DNA from: Capsicum annuum
Taxonomy: Eukaryota > Streptophyta > Magnoliopsida > Solanales > Solanaceae
Reading direction: 5' to 3'
DNA length: 64,000 nucleotides
NCBI RefSeq assembly: GCF_002878395.1
Contig: NW_025861879.1
Coordinates: 116,701 to 180,700 of the forward strand
Below are positions 1-12,194 of this stretch, piece after piece. Positions within the stretch are counted from its first letter, which is position 1. Each line of letters begins with the position of its first letter. The notes beneath the pieces are model-generated. The model searched no databases. It was given only the letters and a program-made list of their open reading frames with translations, and was not told the origin of the DNA. Position numbers and translations under genes: made by a program.

Positions 1-2091
1 ATCATTAGCATAATAGATAGCTTATGATTTGCATAATCAATAGCTTACGAATAGATTGATTAATAGATAATCCATGGAATAATCTATAATTTATTCATAG
101 AATAATCAATAACTTAATCGTCAATGTAGTCATAAGCATGACCTCTAGTATGAACAATAGCGTAAACACTAATATATCAATGAGCGTGTTCACTAGCGTA
201 GTTAATAGTTCCTTTGTTTGCTCAATCTATAGAAAAAATTATGGATTAATCAATATTATAGTGAAGGTATTTTTCAACAATATATTCAGTAGCCCAATTA
301 ATAACCGAATCAATAGCACATACAATAGGTCATCAATAACTTATTCATGGCATATGCATTAAGAATCACTTCCAACGTCATCCATCATAATCAACAAGTA
401 ACAAGGTGTCCAAATATAACAAAAATAACCATCATACTAGATGTACATAAGTGTAGTAGAGGGTCTTAAATAACTACCACAAGTCTTGGCCTAAGATGGG
501 TTAAAGTGTGCAGTTCTAAATCCCCAAAATCATTTACCAAGAAATGCCTACCCCAGACTAAGATAAGGTATCTAATTTCATTATTAGATGTCCAACAAGC
601 TACAACTAATCTTAGGATGGAAATTCCTCCTAATACTGAGCAACTAAGGTACTTCTACCTAAGGTAAGGCAATCTAGGTAGGTTCCATCCTAAACTCAAG
701 TGACTAAGGAAATCTCCTTATTAGTTTTGTAACTAGAGCATTTCTGACCAAAGCATAAGCCTAATAGGTCAAATTCACCTCTAGTATGGTTAACTAGGCT
801 AATCATGCCCAAAATGATATCCAGAATAGACAAGATATTCCAACTAATCCCAAGCATTTCAATTTATCACACCAACACCTAAACCCTTTGCAAATCTAAT
901 ACAATATCTTAAAGATACTATGAAGTAGATAAATATAACAAGGGGTACACCCTAGCCTACTTGGACGCCGAAGAAAACTCAAAACATCTTCAAAATCACC
1001 ATTTTTCCTTTACAAGAAGCTTCCACGAAATGTCAAGTTATGAGAATCACATTCTACTCATCAATACATGAAAAATGATACCTATATTACACTATTGTAC
1101 ATGGGGTAAAAAATCACCCAAAAATCTCATGTAGGTCCCATTTATGAAAAAATAACATTTCCAAAACCAAGCTAGCATTCCCTCATGCTTAAGAAGTAAT
1201 TACTCTTAAAAATGCATGAAATTACAAATAATTTAGGGCTATAATCAAGCCCCCAAAGTTTTGGAATTTCAACAAGGAATTGGAAATTCTAACATGAAAA
1301 GGGTGAAATCTTACAACAAATTGGAAGATAATCGCGAAAATGAGTGATAGCCATGCTCCTAAATTACCCAAAAGCCATAATTTCAAGATATCTCCCAATT
1401 TAGGGTTTTACCTCTCTTGTAATGGATGAAGAATGAGCAAAATCATGCAAAAAAGATCTCTTTATGCCCATACCAAGTTCTTGCGTATCGCTATTATGAC
1501 ACGACTATCGCTATCATGATTGTGGTACTTTAGGATACACAAAGGAGTTGCAATCACAGCTAAAATCATTGCTATCATGATGCACTAGATACAATAGTAG
1601 ATTTAGAATTTTCCAAGTCTCTGCCAAGCCCTCAAAATTCATCTAAAATCTTGTAAATGCAAACGAACTATGTAGTCCTATAAAATTTGATAATCTGGAC
1701 TCAATGGCATAGTCAAAATTTCCATCCAAGGTCATTTTGATAAAAAGTAGGTCCCACACCCAATTTCCATTTTCTTAACATTAAGACTAATAGATCGAAA
1801 TGAGCTCGATTACCTTAGGATCTGAACCAAGAGTTCACCAAGCCTAAAATCGACATTACTGGGTTTTTAGAACATTCTAAATTTGCATTCTGGGTCATTT
1901 AACTAATGTTTTTGCTTGGTGTTTGAGACTAACAAAGACTTCAAATTAGGGAATTGTCTCTAGAAAAATGAATTGCTCAATATTTGAACTGTCTATTCCA
2001 ACAAGCCATAAATGACTTGGGCTAGGTATAGAAAAAACTCTAACAATGAAAATATACGGAAATATAGAAAATGACTTGAAGGGGCATTATA
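1..2091 (-). repeat. LTR of a minus-strand Ty3/Gypsy element (distal LTR, cut by window start)
   Basis: This stretch follows, on the minus strand, a Gypsy integrase/chromodomain end at 2134-2447. The minus strand from about 2091 starts TATAATGCCCC, a decayed form of the TGTAATGCCCC-like LTR start, then runs to the window edge. No open frame of interest is present. Positions about 1490-1590 hold repeated tATCGCTATcATGA-type words of the kind found in other LTRs here. The far LTR end lies outside the window, so its length is at least 2.1 kb. The boundary at 2091 is a pattern-based estimate. Confidence 0.55.
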
Positions 2092-2133
2092 ATATCTAAT
2101 ACTAAAGGAACTTTTATCTGTGAAAGTTAAGGA

Positions 2134-2447
2134 TTAGAATGTACCTAAAGTCTCTAATAGATAAGGATACTCGGTCCGTATCTCACTCTTGATCTCCCAA
2201 GTAGCCTCCTCTACAATATGGTGCCTCCACTGAATCTTAATTGTAGGAATCTCCCTAGTGTGGAACCGCCCGCCATCACTAGCCAAACTGAGAACAAGCT
2301 TCTCCACAATGGTCAACCGCTCATCAAGCTGGATTGAGTCCCATCTAAGAACATGAGATGGATCAGGAATGTATCGCTGCAACATAGAAACACAAAAAAC
2401 TTCATAGACGATACCAAAATCTATAGGTAAAGCTAACTCATAAGCCA
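2134..2447 (-). pseudogene. Gypsy integrase C-terminus and chromodomain (fragment)
   Basis: An open minus-strand frame encodes the end of a chromoviral Ty3/Gypsy pol polyprotein: a GK(M)AYELALP word from the integrase C-terminal domain, HVLRWDSIQLDE-like linker, and a chromodomain-like tail with VQWRHHIVEEATWE. In an intact element this part helps direct integration into chromatin. Everything upstream (protease, RT, RNase H, integrase core) is missing because the sequence changes to EPRV copy A at about 2447. The open frame continues to 2463 only by chance, through viral DNA. The 3' end is followed by a short untranslated stretch and the LTR at 1-2091. Identification is firm; function is lost. 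Confidence 0.85.
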
Positions 2448-2906
2448 TCTTACCATATACCAATTACTATTGTTATCAATAAAGATTATAAAATTCATAA
2501 GATTGCATTGTTTGATATAGGTGCTGATGAAAACTACGTTATAGAAGGACTAATTCCTATAGAGTACCTAGAAAAAGGTGCTAAGCGATTATTCTCTGCA
2601 ATAGGAGAAAGATTAAATATAACTTATAAACTCCCCAATGCACATATTTGCAATGGTGAAGTTTGTTTCATTAACGATTTTGTAATAACTAAAGATAATA
2701 ATAAAGAAATAATGTTAGATCTTTCTTTTATAACTCAAATAAAACCTTATGTTGCCGAATTAGATGACATTCACACTGCCATTTTAGGAAAGGGAATTAT
2801 TTTCTTCTATCTAAACAGTATACCAAAAGAAGAAAGTGATTTTATAAAAAATAAAACTACCTTTAGGATAAACTATCTAAAGAGTCAAATAGATACTAAA
2901 GAATAA
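2448..2906 (+). pseudogene. EPRV A aspartic protease region
   Basis: This is the retropepsin-like protease domain of the viral polyprotein, which would cut the polyprotein during particle maturation. The open frame 2508-2906 (132 residues from an internal Met) reads back in frame to about 2464. The active-site motif at 2514-2525 reads D-I-G-A followed by DEN, where the usual form is D-T/S-G-A, so the catalytic Asp is kept but its partner Thr is Ile. Homologous stretches are at 29940-30400 and 13441-13860 on the minus strand. The frame ends with TAA at 2904-2906, just before the RT-deleting join. It is a fossil, with the longest open frame of the three protease copies. Confidence 0.8.
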
Positions 2907-3480
2907 GTATTTCTAGAAAAGGTCAGACAACGAGAGGTTTTTTCCAAAGAAACTCAATCCCAAAGAGTTCTAGGAATTTTTAACTATGTTGTAGATATTA
3001 TATTCTTATTATTAGATAGGTTTGTAGGGTATATCTCAAGAAAGATTCAATTCTATAAAAATTAGAAAATACTTATTTACCATTAAAAGGAAATTTTATG
3101 ATATTATGAGTAATCAAATTTCAAAATTCTTTAAAAACAGCCAAAACTATTTTACAAAAGGTGTCAACATTTTAATTTTAGAAAGAAATTCTCTCACAAA
3201 ATTTTTAACAAATATTTATCTATAGGGAAATTATGAAACCCGAAACACCAGGAACATGGCTAAGACCTCATTTTTAGCCTTTTCGGTTAGAAGAAAAAAT
3301 GAAAAAAACCCTTTAATGAAGATGATAAAAAGTTGGAAAATAGATTTCTAGTCTAGGCAGAATTTTCATCCCTGCCAAAACCTACCATTCCCCCACTATC
3401 ATAAGAATCTATTATAATTTTCACCAGAATGCAACCTCTTAAACAAATATTTAATGAAGAATACTCCTCAGCCAATAAGA
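2907..3480 (+). pseudogene. EPRV A: remnant after RT deletion (RNase H tail, start of 3' ORF)
   Basis: The sequence matches the reverse complement of about 29400-29935 in copy B nearly base for base in the readable parts, including the join just after the protease. The palm of RT with its YIDD motif is absent between 2906 and this segment, whereas copy C continues from the protease into RT. The part around 3180-3240 aligns by eye with the RNase H tail of copy E (58580-58640). The rest begins the 3' ORF, which resumes at 12200 after the Gypsy insertion. Several stops are present. Confidence 0.65.
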
Positions 3481-3485
3481 ATATT
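3481..3485. repeat. Target-site duplication ATATT (left) of the Gypsy element
   Basis: ATATT here is repeated at 12195-12199. Removing the element and one copy gives viral sequence that aligns with the uninterrupted copy B around 29355-29400 (minus strand). Confidence 0.85.
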
Positions 3486-5551
3486 TGTAAGACCCCACAA
3501 AGTCATAGTCATTTTAGTCCTTTATAGAATGCCGAAAAAGGTCCCAGACCTAGAAAATTTGAGCTAAGTGTTGACACTGTCTCATTTTGTCCTTAATATT
3601 TTAATGGAATCATTTATGATTTTTTTGGCCTTATATTGTCGATTTTTAAGTTGATTCATGATAAGGGGTGTCAATAGGACATCTTGGATGAGTTTTGGAT
3701 TTTTTGGACATTGTTTGAGTCGTGATTTGATGACCAAAACAGCAAGCCAATGTGATCTTGATGTGTCGCATTATCTATTGCATCAACAGCATCAACACTG
3801 CACATCGGCAATGGAGTCGATACCATTTATACGACACACCACTTTCCGCATCTTGGGCATATTTTGCTCACTAAATTATGACTTTCCAAGAAAAATTAGG
3901 TTCTTTTACCCTAACACAATTTAGCTAAAACACGAAATTAAGCTTCCAAAAGGGCAAAATACATTCATTCTTTAGAAAACCTTTTAATAACAAAACACTA
4001 GGTTCATCACATACAAGTCCAAGTCTTAAGAATTCATCAACAATTCCCACAAATTCAACAATCAAAGAATGTTAGGTGTTCATCCTTGGGTTTTCTTCCA
4101 CCCTTAGAGTTCAAAACCCTTTTTCAAAACTTGAATTATGATTCCCATGTTAAGAATTGAATTATGCTTATGTTTGTGTTGTTGTATGGATTTCAAGTTA
4201 ATATCTTTTGTGAGTTCTTTGAAATTTAGTTAACATATGTGTTAGAGTATGAATCCCTTACTAAAGTTATGATATAAGTTTATTAATTATGCTATCGAAT
4301 CTTGGGGGTATTTATTACCCAAAATCTAGTTGTTTACTTAGTTGCAGTAGTTATAGAATTGTCCCAGTAAAGGTAAAAAATAGTGGTACTCAGTCAGTTA
4401 ATAGAACTCAGTGAACTTAATCCAGTTCAGTCAGCCAACATGATTTGAGTCAGTTCATTCAAGCTTAGTACATTCTAGTGATTAGCATCTTTTAGTTAGG
4501 AGTGGGATTCAACATCGACCGAACCTAGGGATAGGGGCATTCCTGCTAGTTAGGGTTTACCCTTAGTAGCAATCCCTAAGTTACAGAACTATGTAGCCAG
4601 CGTAGGGTAAGTGATCCTCCTACTAGACTAAGGTTGATGGAATCATATATAAATTTCATGAGTTTTCCTACCAGATTAGGTTTGATACAACATTGTTAGT
4701 ATTCCGTTGTAAGGTGCTAACACCCTTCCAACTGGGGTCATAGGTTGGACACTAAATTAGTCTATATTATGGTATGTTGGTTAAATAAAAATTCCTACAG
4801 TTACAGTTTCAGTCTCTATATTTAATGAAGAACTCAGTCAGTTCTACAGAACCATGGCTATCAGTTATTAGTTACTTAGCTATTAGAATTTATTACACAA
4901 TTTTAGTATATTCTCAGATACACGATGTATACCTATATGCACAGCATTGCATGTTCAGTATGTTCAATAGTTATAGTTTTGCACATACTCTTATCCAATT
5001 ACTTCATGATGTTCATTCAGTCAGTAATTATCTAAAGCATATGAACCCATGTATATCAGCCTTACCTCACTTAGCATACTAGTACATTCCATGTATTGAT
5101 CATTTACTTTCTTTTGCATTATGATTTCTCATATCATAGGTTTGAATGCTCAGGTTCTTGACCGTACTTAGCAGCTTAGGCTATCCGCAGCATATATAAT
5201 GGTGAGTCCTTATATTTCAAGGATAGAGTTTATCTATTTCAGTATTCTAGTAGTTCAACAGTTATTTTAGCTGGAGTTAGTTGGGGGATTTGTTCCATTA
5301 ACTCTATATTCGGTAAATTAAAGACTTTCAGACTAGCATAGTCTGTTATTCAGATTTAAGATATTATTATCAATTATACTCAGTTATTATTTTAGTATTT
5401 TGTGAACCTTATGGAATTTTTAGATTTCTTCCCATATATATTCCAGTATTATATTCAATGCTCATAGCAGGGACTAGTCATGGGTTAGCTTGTGGTCCTT
5501 TAGGTTTGTAAGCACCGTATGACACCTAGGGTGTACTTTTGGGGTGTTACA
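3486..5551 (+). repeat. 5' LTR of the Gypsy element
   Basis: Starts TGTAAGACCCC and ends TGTTACA, followed 4 bases later by the primer-binding site. It aligns with 10015-12194 along its whole length except for a gap opposite 10757-10905. It also shares segments with the solo LTR at 33343-35810, which contains sequence opposite that gap, so the gap is probably a deletion in this LTR. The open frame at 3658-3924 lies inside the LTR and is not conserved. Confidence 0.88.
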
Positions 5552-5555
5552 AGCT

Positions 5556-5568
5556 TGGTATCAGAGCC
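5556..5568 (+). other. Primer-binding site (initiator Met tRNA type)
   Basis: TGGTATCAGAGCC lies just inside the 5' LTR and matches the 3' end complement of plant initiator methionine tRNA, the usual primer for first-strand synthesis in this group. Confidence 0.9.
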
Positions 5569-5769
5569 TAAGGTTATAAAGAGTCCTAGGGAGTCTAAAA
5601 GTCTCATTAAGCAGAGTCTTGTACATGGGTGTGTAGTGCACCACACTTATGGAAAAGAGGCTATGAGATAATTTTAGGAAAAAATTCCTTTCTTTCAGTG
5701 TTCATATCGTGTGAGTGAGCATGATATCAAGTTAAACTCTTTGTCTAATCCAACTTTCCTTTCGTTTAC

Positions 5770-6660
5770 AGAATATACCTCGTAGAAACACCAACAGATG
5801 AAGAACTAGGAACCAACCAACACCTTCAATCATTTAGAAAGATCCCCTGAATGAGCACATTTATCACATAGAATTTAGAGCAGCTTCACCACTTTAGTTC
5901 ATTTTGTGGCAGCTCAAAATATTTGACCAACTACTATTCAGTCCAACCCAGTGGCCAATACTACTACAGCTAGAATTTGGGACTTCAACCAAATGAACCC
6001 TTCTTTATTTTCTGGGTTTAGGTCTAAATAGGACCCATAGGAATTCCTTAACATGGTGCAGCATATAATAGACATTATAGGGCAACCGCTTGTGAGAGTG
6101 CTGAGTTAGCTGTCTATTAGTTGTAGGATGTGGCTCATACATGGTTTAAGCAGTAGAAGGTAGATAGGATCATAGATGTAGGGCCTATAGAATAAGAGGA
6201 GTTTGCTACTACCTTGTTAGATAAGCTCTTTCCATTTGAGTTGAGAGAGGCTAAGGTGACAGAGTTCATTAATCTGAAGTAGGGAAACATGAGTGTAAAA
6301 GAGTATTCCCTTAATTTTACTTAGTTGGCCAGGTATGCTCTTCATGTGGTAGCTGATACTATGTCTAAGATGAGCAAGTTCATATTTGGTATATCTAATA
6401 ATGTGGTAAAGAAATGTAAGATCGGAATGCTGATTAAGGAGATGGACTTGGCTAGGTTTATGATCCATGCTCAATAAATTAAAGAATAGAAGACTAAAGA
6501 GAAAAAGAGAGAGAATAAGAGGTATAGAACAGGTAGCTTTAACTTCACTCCGCCAAATTTAGAGGGTGGTAACCATCCTCAGTTTCACCAAAAATCCTCA
6601 GTCCCAACTCCGTCTCAGCCAGTGCTCCAGTGACTAAATTCTAAAATAGTTAGTGTGAAC
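5770..6660 (+). pseudogene. Gypsy gag (decayed)
   Basis: Reading across frames and stops gives words typical of chromoviral gag: a basic start PRRN, then NPSLFSGF, EFLNMVQ and later LARYAL-like segments. Gag would form the particle shell that packages element RNA. The expected ATG at the start appears as ATA (around 5772), and there are many stop codons. The open frame on the opposite strand at 6217-6474 is an accidental shadow. No zinc knuckle is clearly left. Confidence 0.65.
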
Positions 6661-6719
6661 AGTGCACTGGATTAGCTCCATTTATGTTATGCCTCAGTTT
6701 ATTGTAGAAACACAATTGT

Positions 6720-7640
6720 CTATTTTTAGTTTCCAAATGAACCTATCCTAGAATAGAATGGTACTACCAGAACACTTAAAGGTCAACTTGTTTCATACCT
6801 TAGAGTGAGAAAAATGATAACCAAGGTGGGTGTCAATCATTTGGTGTGAGTTAAAGAATCCATTTTAGAGACTCCTAATCTTAATCAGTTCTAGTCATAA
6901 GTGAATTCTCAGGTGTGTTTCTCGAAGATCTCCCGGGAGTTCCTCCTGAAAGGAAATTGACTTTTGAATAGACCTTCTTCTTGATACTCCTCCTATCTCT
7001 ATTACGCCATACAGAATGTCTCCATTTAAGCTTAACGAGTTAAAAGAACAATTAAAAGACCTCTTAGACAAAGGGTTCATCAGTCCTAGCGTATCTTCTT
7101 GGGGTGAACTAGTTCTATTTGTGCGAAAAAAAGATTGTTATCTTAGAATGTGCATAGACTACCGTCAGTTTAATAATTTCACAGTCAAGAATAAGTACCC
7201 ACTTCCTAGAATTGATGACTTTTCTGACCAACTTCAAGGTGCTAGTTACTTGTCTATGATAGACCTCAGATTAGGCTGTCATCAGCTTAGAGTAAGAGAA
7301 TGTGATATTATGAAAATATATTTTAGAACTCAGTATAGTCAATTCTAATTCCTAGTCATGTCATTTTGTCTTACCATTGCATCAACAGCTTTTATGGACT
7401 TGATGAATCGCATGTTCAAGTAATACATGGACATGTTCATCATAGTCTTCATCGATGACATTCTTGTCTACTCCCGTAAAGAACATAATCATGCAGACCA
7501 TGGCAAAATAGTATTGCAAACTTTCAGAGCCCATCAGTTGTTTGCAAAATTTAGTAGGCATGAGTTTTGGCTAAGGTCAGTAGCATTCGTTAGTCATATA
7601 GTTTCTAGTAATTTCATTAGAGTTGATCCTTAAAAAAGTG
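6720..7640 (+). pseudogene. Gypsy reverse transcriptase region (broken)
   Basis: The RT domain is spread over two open pieces. 7016-7348 holds [21 protein letters not shown] and the KYPLPRIDD word of the fingers/palm. 7427-7633 holds FIDDILVYS with both catalytic aspartates intact at 7448-7459. A stop at 7346-7348 and further changes around 7400-7426 separate them. The stretch 6720-7015 is the decayed linker from protease to RT with recognisable but shifted words. RT would copy element RNA into DNA. The catalytic motif survives although the frame does not. Confidence 0.88.
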
Positions 7641-8571
7641 AAGTAGTAAGAAACTAGCCTAGACCTATCTCTCCATCAAATATCAGGATTTTTTTAGGGT
7701 TGGCTAGCTATTAATGATGTTTTGTTGAAAGGTTTTCATCTATTACATCCCCCATGTCGAAATCGACTCAAAAGAAAGTAAAGTTCCAGTAGTCGTATTC
7801 TTATACAAATAGTTTTCAGGAGTTGAAGACTCAACTCACTACAACCCCAGTTTTATCTTTACTCGATGATTTAGATGGATTTTTTGTATATTGTCCTACT
7901 TTTAGAGTGGGCTTGGCATATGTTTTGATGCAGAAGGTTAAGGTTGTGGTGTATGAAGCTAGAACGCTTAAGCCCCATGAAAAGAATTATCCCAACCATG
8001 ATCTTGAATTAGCAGTTGTTGTGTTTGCTTTAAATATTTTGAGGTACTATTTGTATGGGTGCATGTTGACGTATTCATATGTTGACGTATTCACAGACCA
8101 CAAAATTCTATAGTATGTGTCTTCACAGAAAGACCTGAACTTGCATCAAAGAAGGTGGTCGGTGTTGTTGAAAGATTATGACATGAGTATTCTATATCAT
8201 TCGGGCAAGGCCAATATAGTAGAAGATTACCTCAGTAGGTTGTCCATGGGTAGTGCTACTCACATTGATGATGTTAAGAAAAAGTTAGTTCAGGAAGTTC
8301 ATCAGCTTGCCAGACTAGGTGTTCATTTGGTTGATTTGGCGGAGGGAAGTGTTTAGTTGCAGAATATTCAGAATCATCTTTGGTTTTTGAAGTGAAAGAA
8401 AAGCAAGATATAGATCCCGATCTAGTCAAGTTAAAAGAATCAGTCAGAGATCAGAAAGTAGAGGTTTTATCCCAAGGGGGAGATGATGTATTATGCTGCA
8501 AGGGTCAACTTTGTGTGCCAGGTGTAGATGGCTTGTGGCAGCAAATTCTTGCAGAAGCACATGGACACTAA
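7641..8571 (+). pseudogene. Gypsy RNase H and connection (broken)
   Basis: Open pieces at 7823-8113, 8117-8356 and 8380-8571 carry RNase H words of Ty3/Gypsy pol: [38 protein letters not shown], then HQRRW, LLKDYDMSILYHSGKAN and DYLSRLS. This domain removes the RNA strand during reverse transcription. The catalytic Asp of the DASxxG motif near the start is not present: the frame reads [16 protein letters not shown] where YSDAS is normal, so a key residue is lost. A stop at 8111-8113 splits the domain. Confidence 0.85.
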
Positions 8572-9566
8572 GATGTACCATAATTTGCAGGAGATCTATA
8601 GGTAGAGTGGGATTAAGAGGGACATTGCAGAATTTGTAGCTAAGTACTCCATGTGTCAGTAGGTAAATTTTGAGCACCAAAGTCCTAGTGGGTCTATGCA
8701 GGAGTTTAGTATTACCACTTAGAAGTAAGAGAAAGTGAACATGGATTTTGTGATACATTTTCCTTGTACTCATCGCCAACTTTATTCAATTTGGGTCATC
8801 ATGGATAGGATTACCAAATAAGCCCATTTATTACAAGTTCATACTTCCTATTTAGCGGAAGACTATGCTAGGATCTATATCAGAGAGTTGGTTAGGCTAC
8901 ACAGTGTCCCGTTGTCCATCATTTCAGCTAGACATACATAGTTCACCTCTAACTTTTGGAAAGCTTTACAGAAGGGTCTTGGTACCCAAGTTTATCTCAG
9001 TACAGTCTTTCACCCTCGGACAAATGGTCAAGTAGAAAGGACCATTCAGACTCTAGAAGATATATTGAGAGCGTGTGTCATTAACTTTAAGGGCAGTTTG
9101 GATGACCACCTACCTTTGATTGAGTTCACATAGAATAATAGTTATAATTCTAGTATTCAGATGGCTCCATTTGAGGCTCTTTATGACAGAAGATGTAGAT
9201 CTCCCATTAGTTGGTTTGAATTAGGTGAGGCCACAATAGTGGAGCCTGACTTTGTGTTTGATGCTTAAGAAAGTGTAGCTGATCAGGGAGATGCTTAAGG
9301 TAGCCTAGAGCCAACAGAAATCTTATGCAGATATGAGATGGAAAGACCTTGAATTTGATATTGGTGATTATGTGTATTTGAAAATCTCTCCCACGAAGGG
9401 GGTGAAGAAGTTTGGTAAGAAGGCAAAGCTTAGTCCACGATATGTTGGTTCTTATAAGATTCTGAGTTATTTCGGTAAGGTAGGTTATGAGCTTGAGTTA
9501 CCTATAGACTTAGTATCAGTGCACCCAATGTTTCATGTCTCCTTAATAAAGAAACTCCATTGGTGA
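8572..9566 (+). pseudogene. Gypsy integrase (broken)
   Basis: The zinc-binding region (around 8560-8670, MYHNLQEIYR and a C-x2-C-like word ending at a stop) is followed by the DDE core. The first Asp is seen in VIMDRITK (around 8800). The second motif at about 8918-8943 reads ISARHT followed by a stop where ISDRGTQF is normal, so the second catalytic Asp is Ala. The Glu motif [15 protein letters not shown] (around 9025-9070) is intact. The C-terminal domain lies in the open frame 9333-9566 (VYLKISPTKGVKKFGKKAKLSPRYVGSY in pieces). Integrase would insert the DNA copy into the genome. Confidence 0.88.
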
Positions 9567-9569
9567 CCT

Positions 9570-9795
9570 AACAATTGTAGTCCCTATAGAGAGTGTATAT
9601 GTTCAGAATAATATCTCTTATGAGGAAGTCCCAGTCAAAATCCTCGATTTTCAGATTTGCAAACTAAGAAACAAAAATGTTCCTTTGGTCAAAGTTCTTT
9701 GGTGGAATCAGTCCGTTGAGGAAGCTACTTGGGGAGCAGAGGCAGACATGCGAACCAAGTATCCTCACCTCTTTTCTGCATATTCAGTCTCAGCC
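9570..9795 (+). pseudogene. Gypsy chromodomain (CHD) tail
   Basis: After the integrase C-terminus, a frame reads YEEVPVKILDFQI, KLRNK, VKVLWWNQSVEEATWGAEADM and ends near YPHLF. This is the chromodomain-like tail of chromoviruses, thought to guide integration to particular chromatin. It sits in a different frame from the integrase piece at 9333-9566, with a stop between. The homologous end of other elements is at 2134-2447 and 21370-21500, both minus strand. Confidence 0.82.
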
Positions 9796-10001
9796 TAAGA
9801 TAATAACCTTTCTTAGATTTACTATATTCCGCACTCAGTTACAGCTGCATAATATTCTCATATCAGTCATGCATTCATGAAACAGTTTAGTCATGTTTCA
9901 TGTCTCCATAATTCAGTAATGCTTCAGTTATGCATGTTAGTATATGTATGGTTCCTCAGTTTCACTCAGTTCATTCAGTCTCATTTGAGGATGAATGTTC
10001 C

Positions 10002-10012
10002 AAAGGGGGAGA
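10002..10012 (+). other. Polypurine tract
   Basis: AAAGGGGGAGA directly before the 3' LTR; this is the plus-strand primer site of LTR retrotransposons. The same word precedes the LTRs of the tandem array at 50188 and 55455. Confidence 0.85.
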
Positions 10013-10014
10013 TA

Positions 10015-12194
10015 TGGTAAGACCCCGTAAAGTCCTAGTGATTTCAATCCTTTATAGCATGCCAAAAGAGGTCCCAGACTTCTATGTTTTGACACTTAGT
10101 CTCATTTCATACTCGATATTTCAATGACATTATTTATGATCTTTCTGGCCTTATATTGTTAATTTTTAAGTTAATTAATGATCAGGGATATCAATAGTTC
10201 ATCTTGGATGATTTTCAAAATTTTCGAACATTGTTTGAGTCACGATTGGAAGACCAAAACAACAAGCTAACGTGATCTGGATGCATCGCATTGGCTATCG
10301 CATCGATAGCATCAATATAATGCGTCGGCAATCACGTCGCCAGCTGCATCACTGGGCAAATTTTGATCTTTAAATTAATACTTTCCAAGGGAAATTAGGT
10401 CATATTCCACTCACCCAATTCAGTCAAAACACTAAATTAAGCTTCCAAAAGGACAAAGTACATTCATTCTTCATAAAACCTCTCAGGAACAAAACCCTAG
10501 GTTCATTAAATGGAAGTCCAAGTCTCAAGAATTCATCAACAATTCCCACGAATTCAACAATCAAGGTATATTAGGTGTTAATTCTTGGGTTTCCTTCCAC
10601 CCTTGGAGTTCAAGAACCCTTTTCAAAACTTGAATTATCATTCCTATGTTATAAATAGAATTATTCTCAGGTTTTTATTGTTGTATGTGTTTGAAGTTAA
10701 GATCTTTTATGAGTTCCATGAAATTAAGTTAGTATGTATGTTGGATTATGAATCTGTCATGTCAAAACCCCTGAATTTACAAGTTGCATGTTGTAGTTAT
10801 GATACCGTATGTGGTTAGCTCTTATGTATTATAATCATGCTCCCAAATGTTTCATAAAATGTTCATATGAGTAAATTATGCATGTTAATATATTGTTGTG
10901 TTACTAAAGTTGTGATATGAGTTTATCAATTATGCTATCAAGTTCTTTGGGTATTTATTACCTCAAATTTAGTTGTTTACTTAGTTACAATAGTTACAGA
11001 ATCATCCCAGTAAAGGTCAAGAATAGTAGTACTCATCCAATTAATATAACTCAGTGAACTCAGTCCAGTTTAGTCAGTTAAGATGATCCGGGTCAGTTTA
11101 GTCAATCTTAGTATAGTATAGTGATCAATGTCTTTTCGTTATGAGTAAGATTCAGCATTGAGCAAACCTAGGGATGGGGGCATTACTGCCAGTTAGGGTT
11201 TGACCCTTAGTAACAATCCTTGAGTTACAAAATAATATAACCAGCGTAGCGTAAGTTGTTATGTTGCCAGACTACGGTTGATGCAATCATATATATATAT
11301 TATGAGTCTTCCTACCAGATTAGGTTTGATACCACATTGTTACTATCCCATTGCAAAGGGCTAACACCCTTCCAACTAGGGTCACAGGTTGGACCCCAAA
11401 TCAGTCTATATCGAGGTATGCCGCTTTGATGAACACTCCCATAATAACAATTTTAGTCTCGGTATTCAGTGATGAACTTAGTAAGTTCTATAGAACAAAG
11501 GATATCAGTTATCAGTTACTCAGCCATCAGAATTTAGTACTCAGTTTTAGTATAATCTCAAAAACACGATGTATACCTATATGTGTAACATTGCATGTCT
11601 AGTATGTTTAGAAGTCCTAGTTTTACATGTACTCTCATCTAGTTACTTCATGATGTTCATTCAGTCAGTTATCATCTCATACATGTAAACCCTTATATAT
11701 CATCCTTACCTAACTTAGCATACCAGTACATTCCACATACTGATCGCATACTTTGTTTTGCGCTATGATGTCTCATATCATAGAGTTGAATACTTAGGAT
11801 CCTGATCGTACTTATTAACTAAGGCTATCAGCAGCAGATATAGTGGTGAGTACTCATATTTTGTGTATAGAGTTTATCTATTTCAGTATTCCAGCAGTTC
11901 AGTAGTTATTTTAGTCGGAGTTAGTTGCGAGTTTATCCCATCAACTCTATATTGAGACAGTTAGAGGCTTTAAGACTAGCATATTTAGTTATTTAGATTT
12001 CAGATATTATTATCAGTTATTCTCAGTTATTATTTCACTATTTTGAGAACATTATAGCATTTTCAAATTTCTTCCAAATATATATTCCAGTATTATATTC
12101 AGGCTCATAGCAGGTACCAGTCATGGGTTAGCTTGTATTCCTTCGGCGTCGTAAGCACCGTGTGATGCCCAGGGTGTACTCTTTGGGAGTTATA
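10015..12194 (+). repeat. 3' LTR of the Gypsy element
   Basis: Starts TGGTAAGACCCC (one extra G compared with the 5' LTR) and ends GTTATA where the 5' LTR ends GTTACA. It is followed by the duplicated target ATATT. It contains a segment at about 10757-10905 absent from the 5' LTR. Open frames at 10585-10818 and 11351-11602 lie inside it and carry no recognisable protein. Confidence 0.88.

Larger units (their letters stand above)
3486..12194 (+). mobile_element. Ty3/Gypsy chromovirus retrotransposon, complete structure, decayed coding
   Basis: The element is 8.7 kb with two LTRs of about 2.1-2.2 kb, a primer-binding site, gag-pol remnants in the order gag, protease region, RT, RNase H, integrase, chromodomain, and a polypurine tract. 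The C-terminal chromodomain and iMet-tRNA primer site fit the chromovirus group, probably Tekay/Del-like (inference). It is inserted in EPRV copy A with a 5-bp duplication. All frames are broken by stops and shifts, and the two LTRs have diverged, including a segment of about 150 bp at 10757-10905 that is missing from the 5' LTR. It is therefore an old insertion. Confidence 0.9.

Noticed and set aside
138..362. 74-residue open frame near the window start
   Set aside because: Low-complexity Asn/Ser-rich reading inside an LTR; no homologue in the window.
3658..3924. 88-residue plus-strand open frame
   Set aside because: Inside the 5' LTR of the Gypsy element and not kept in the 3' LTR.
5556..5568. 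Possible tRNA gene at TGGTATCAGAGCC sites
   Set aside because: Only the short primer-binding complement is present at the LTR edge; no cloverleaf follows.
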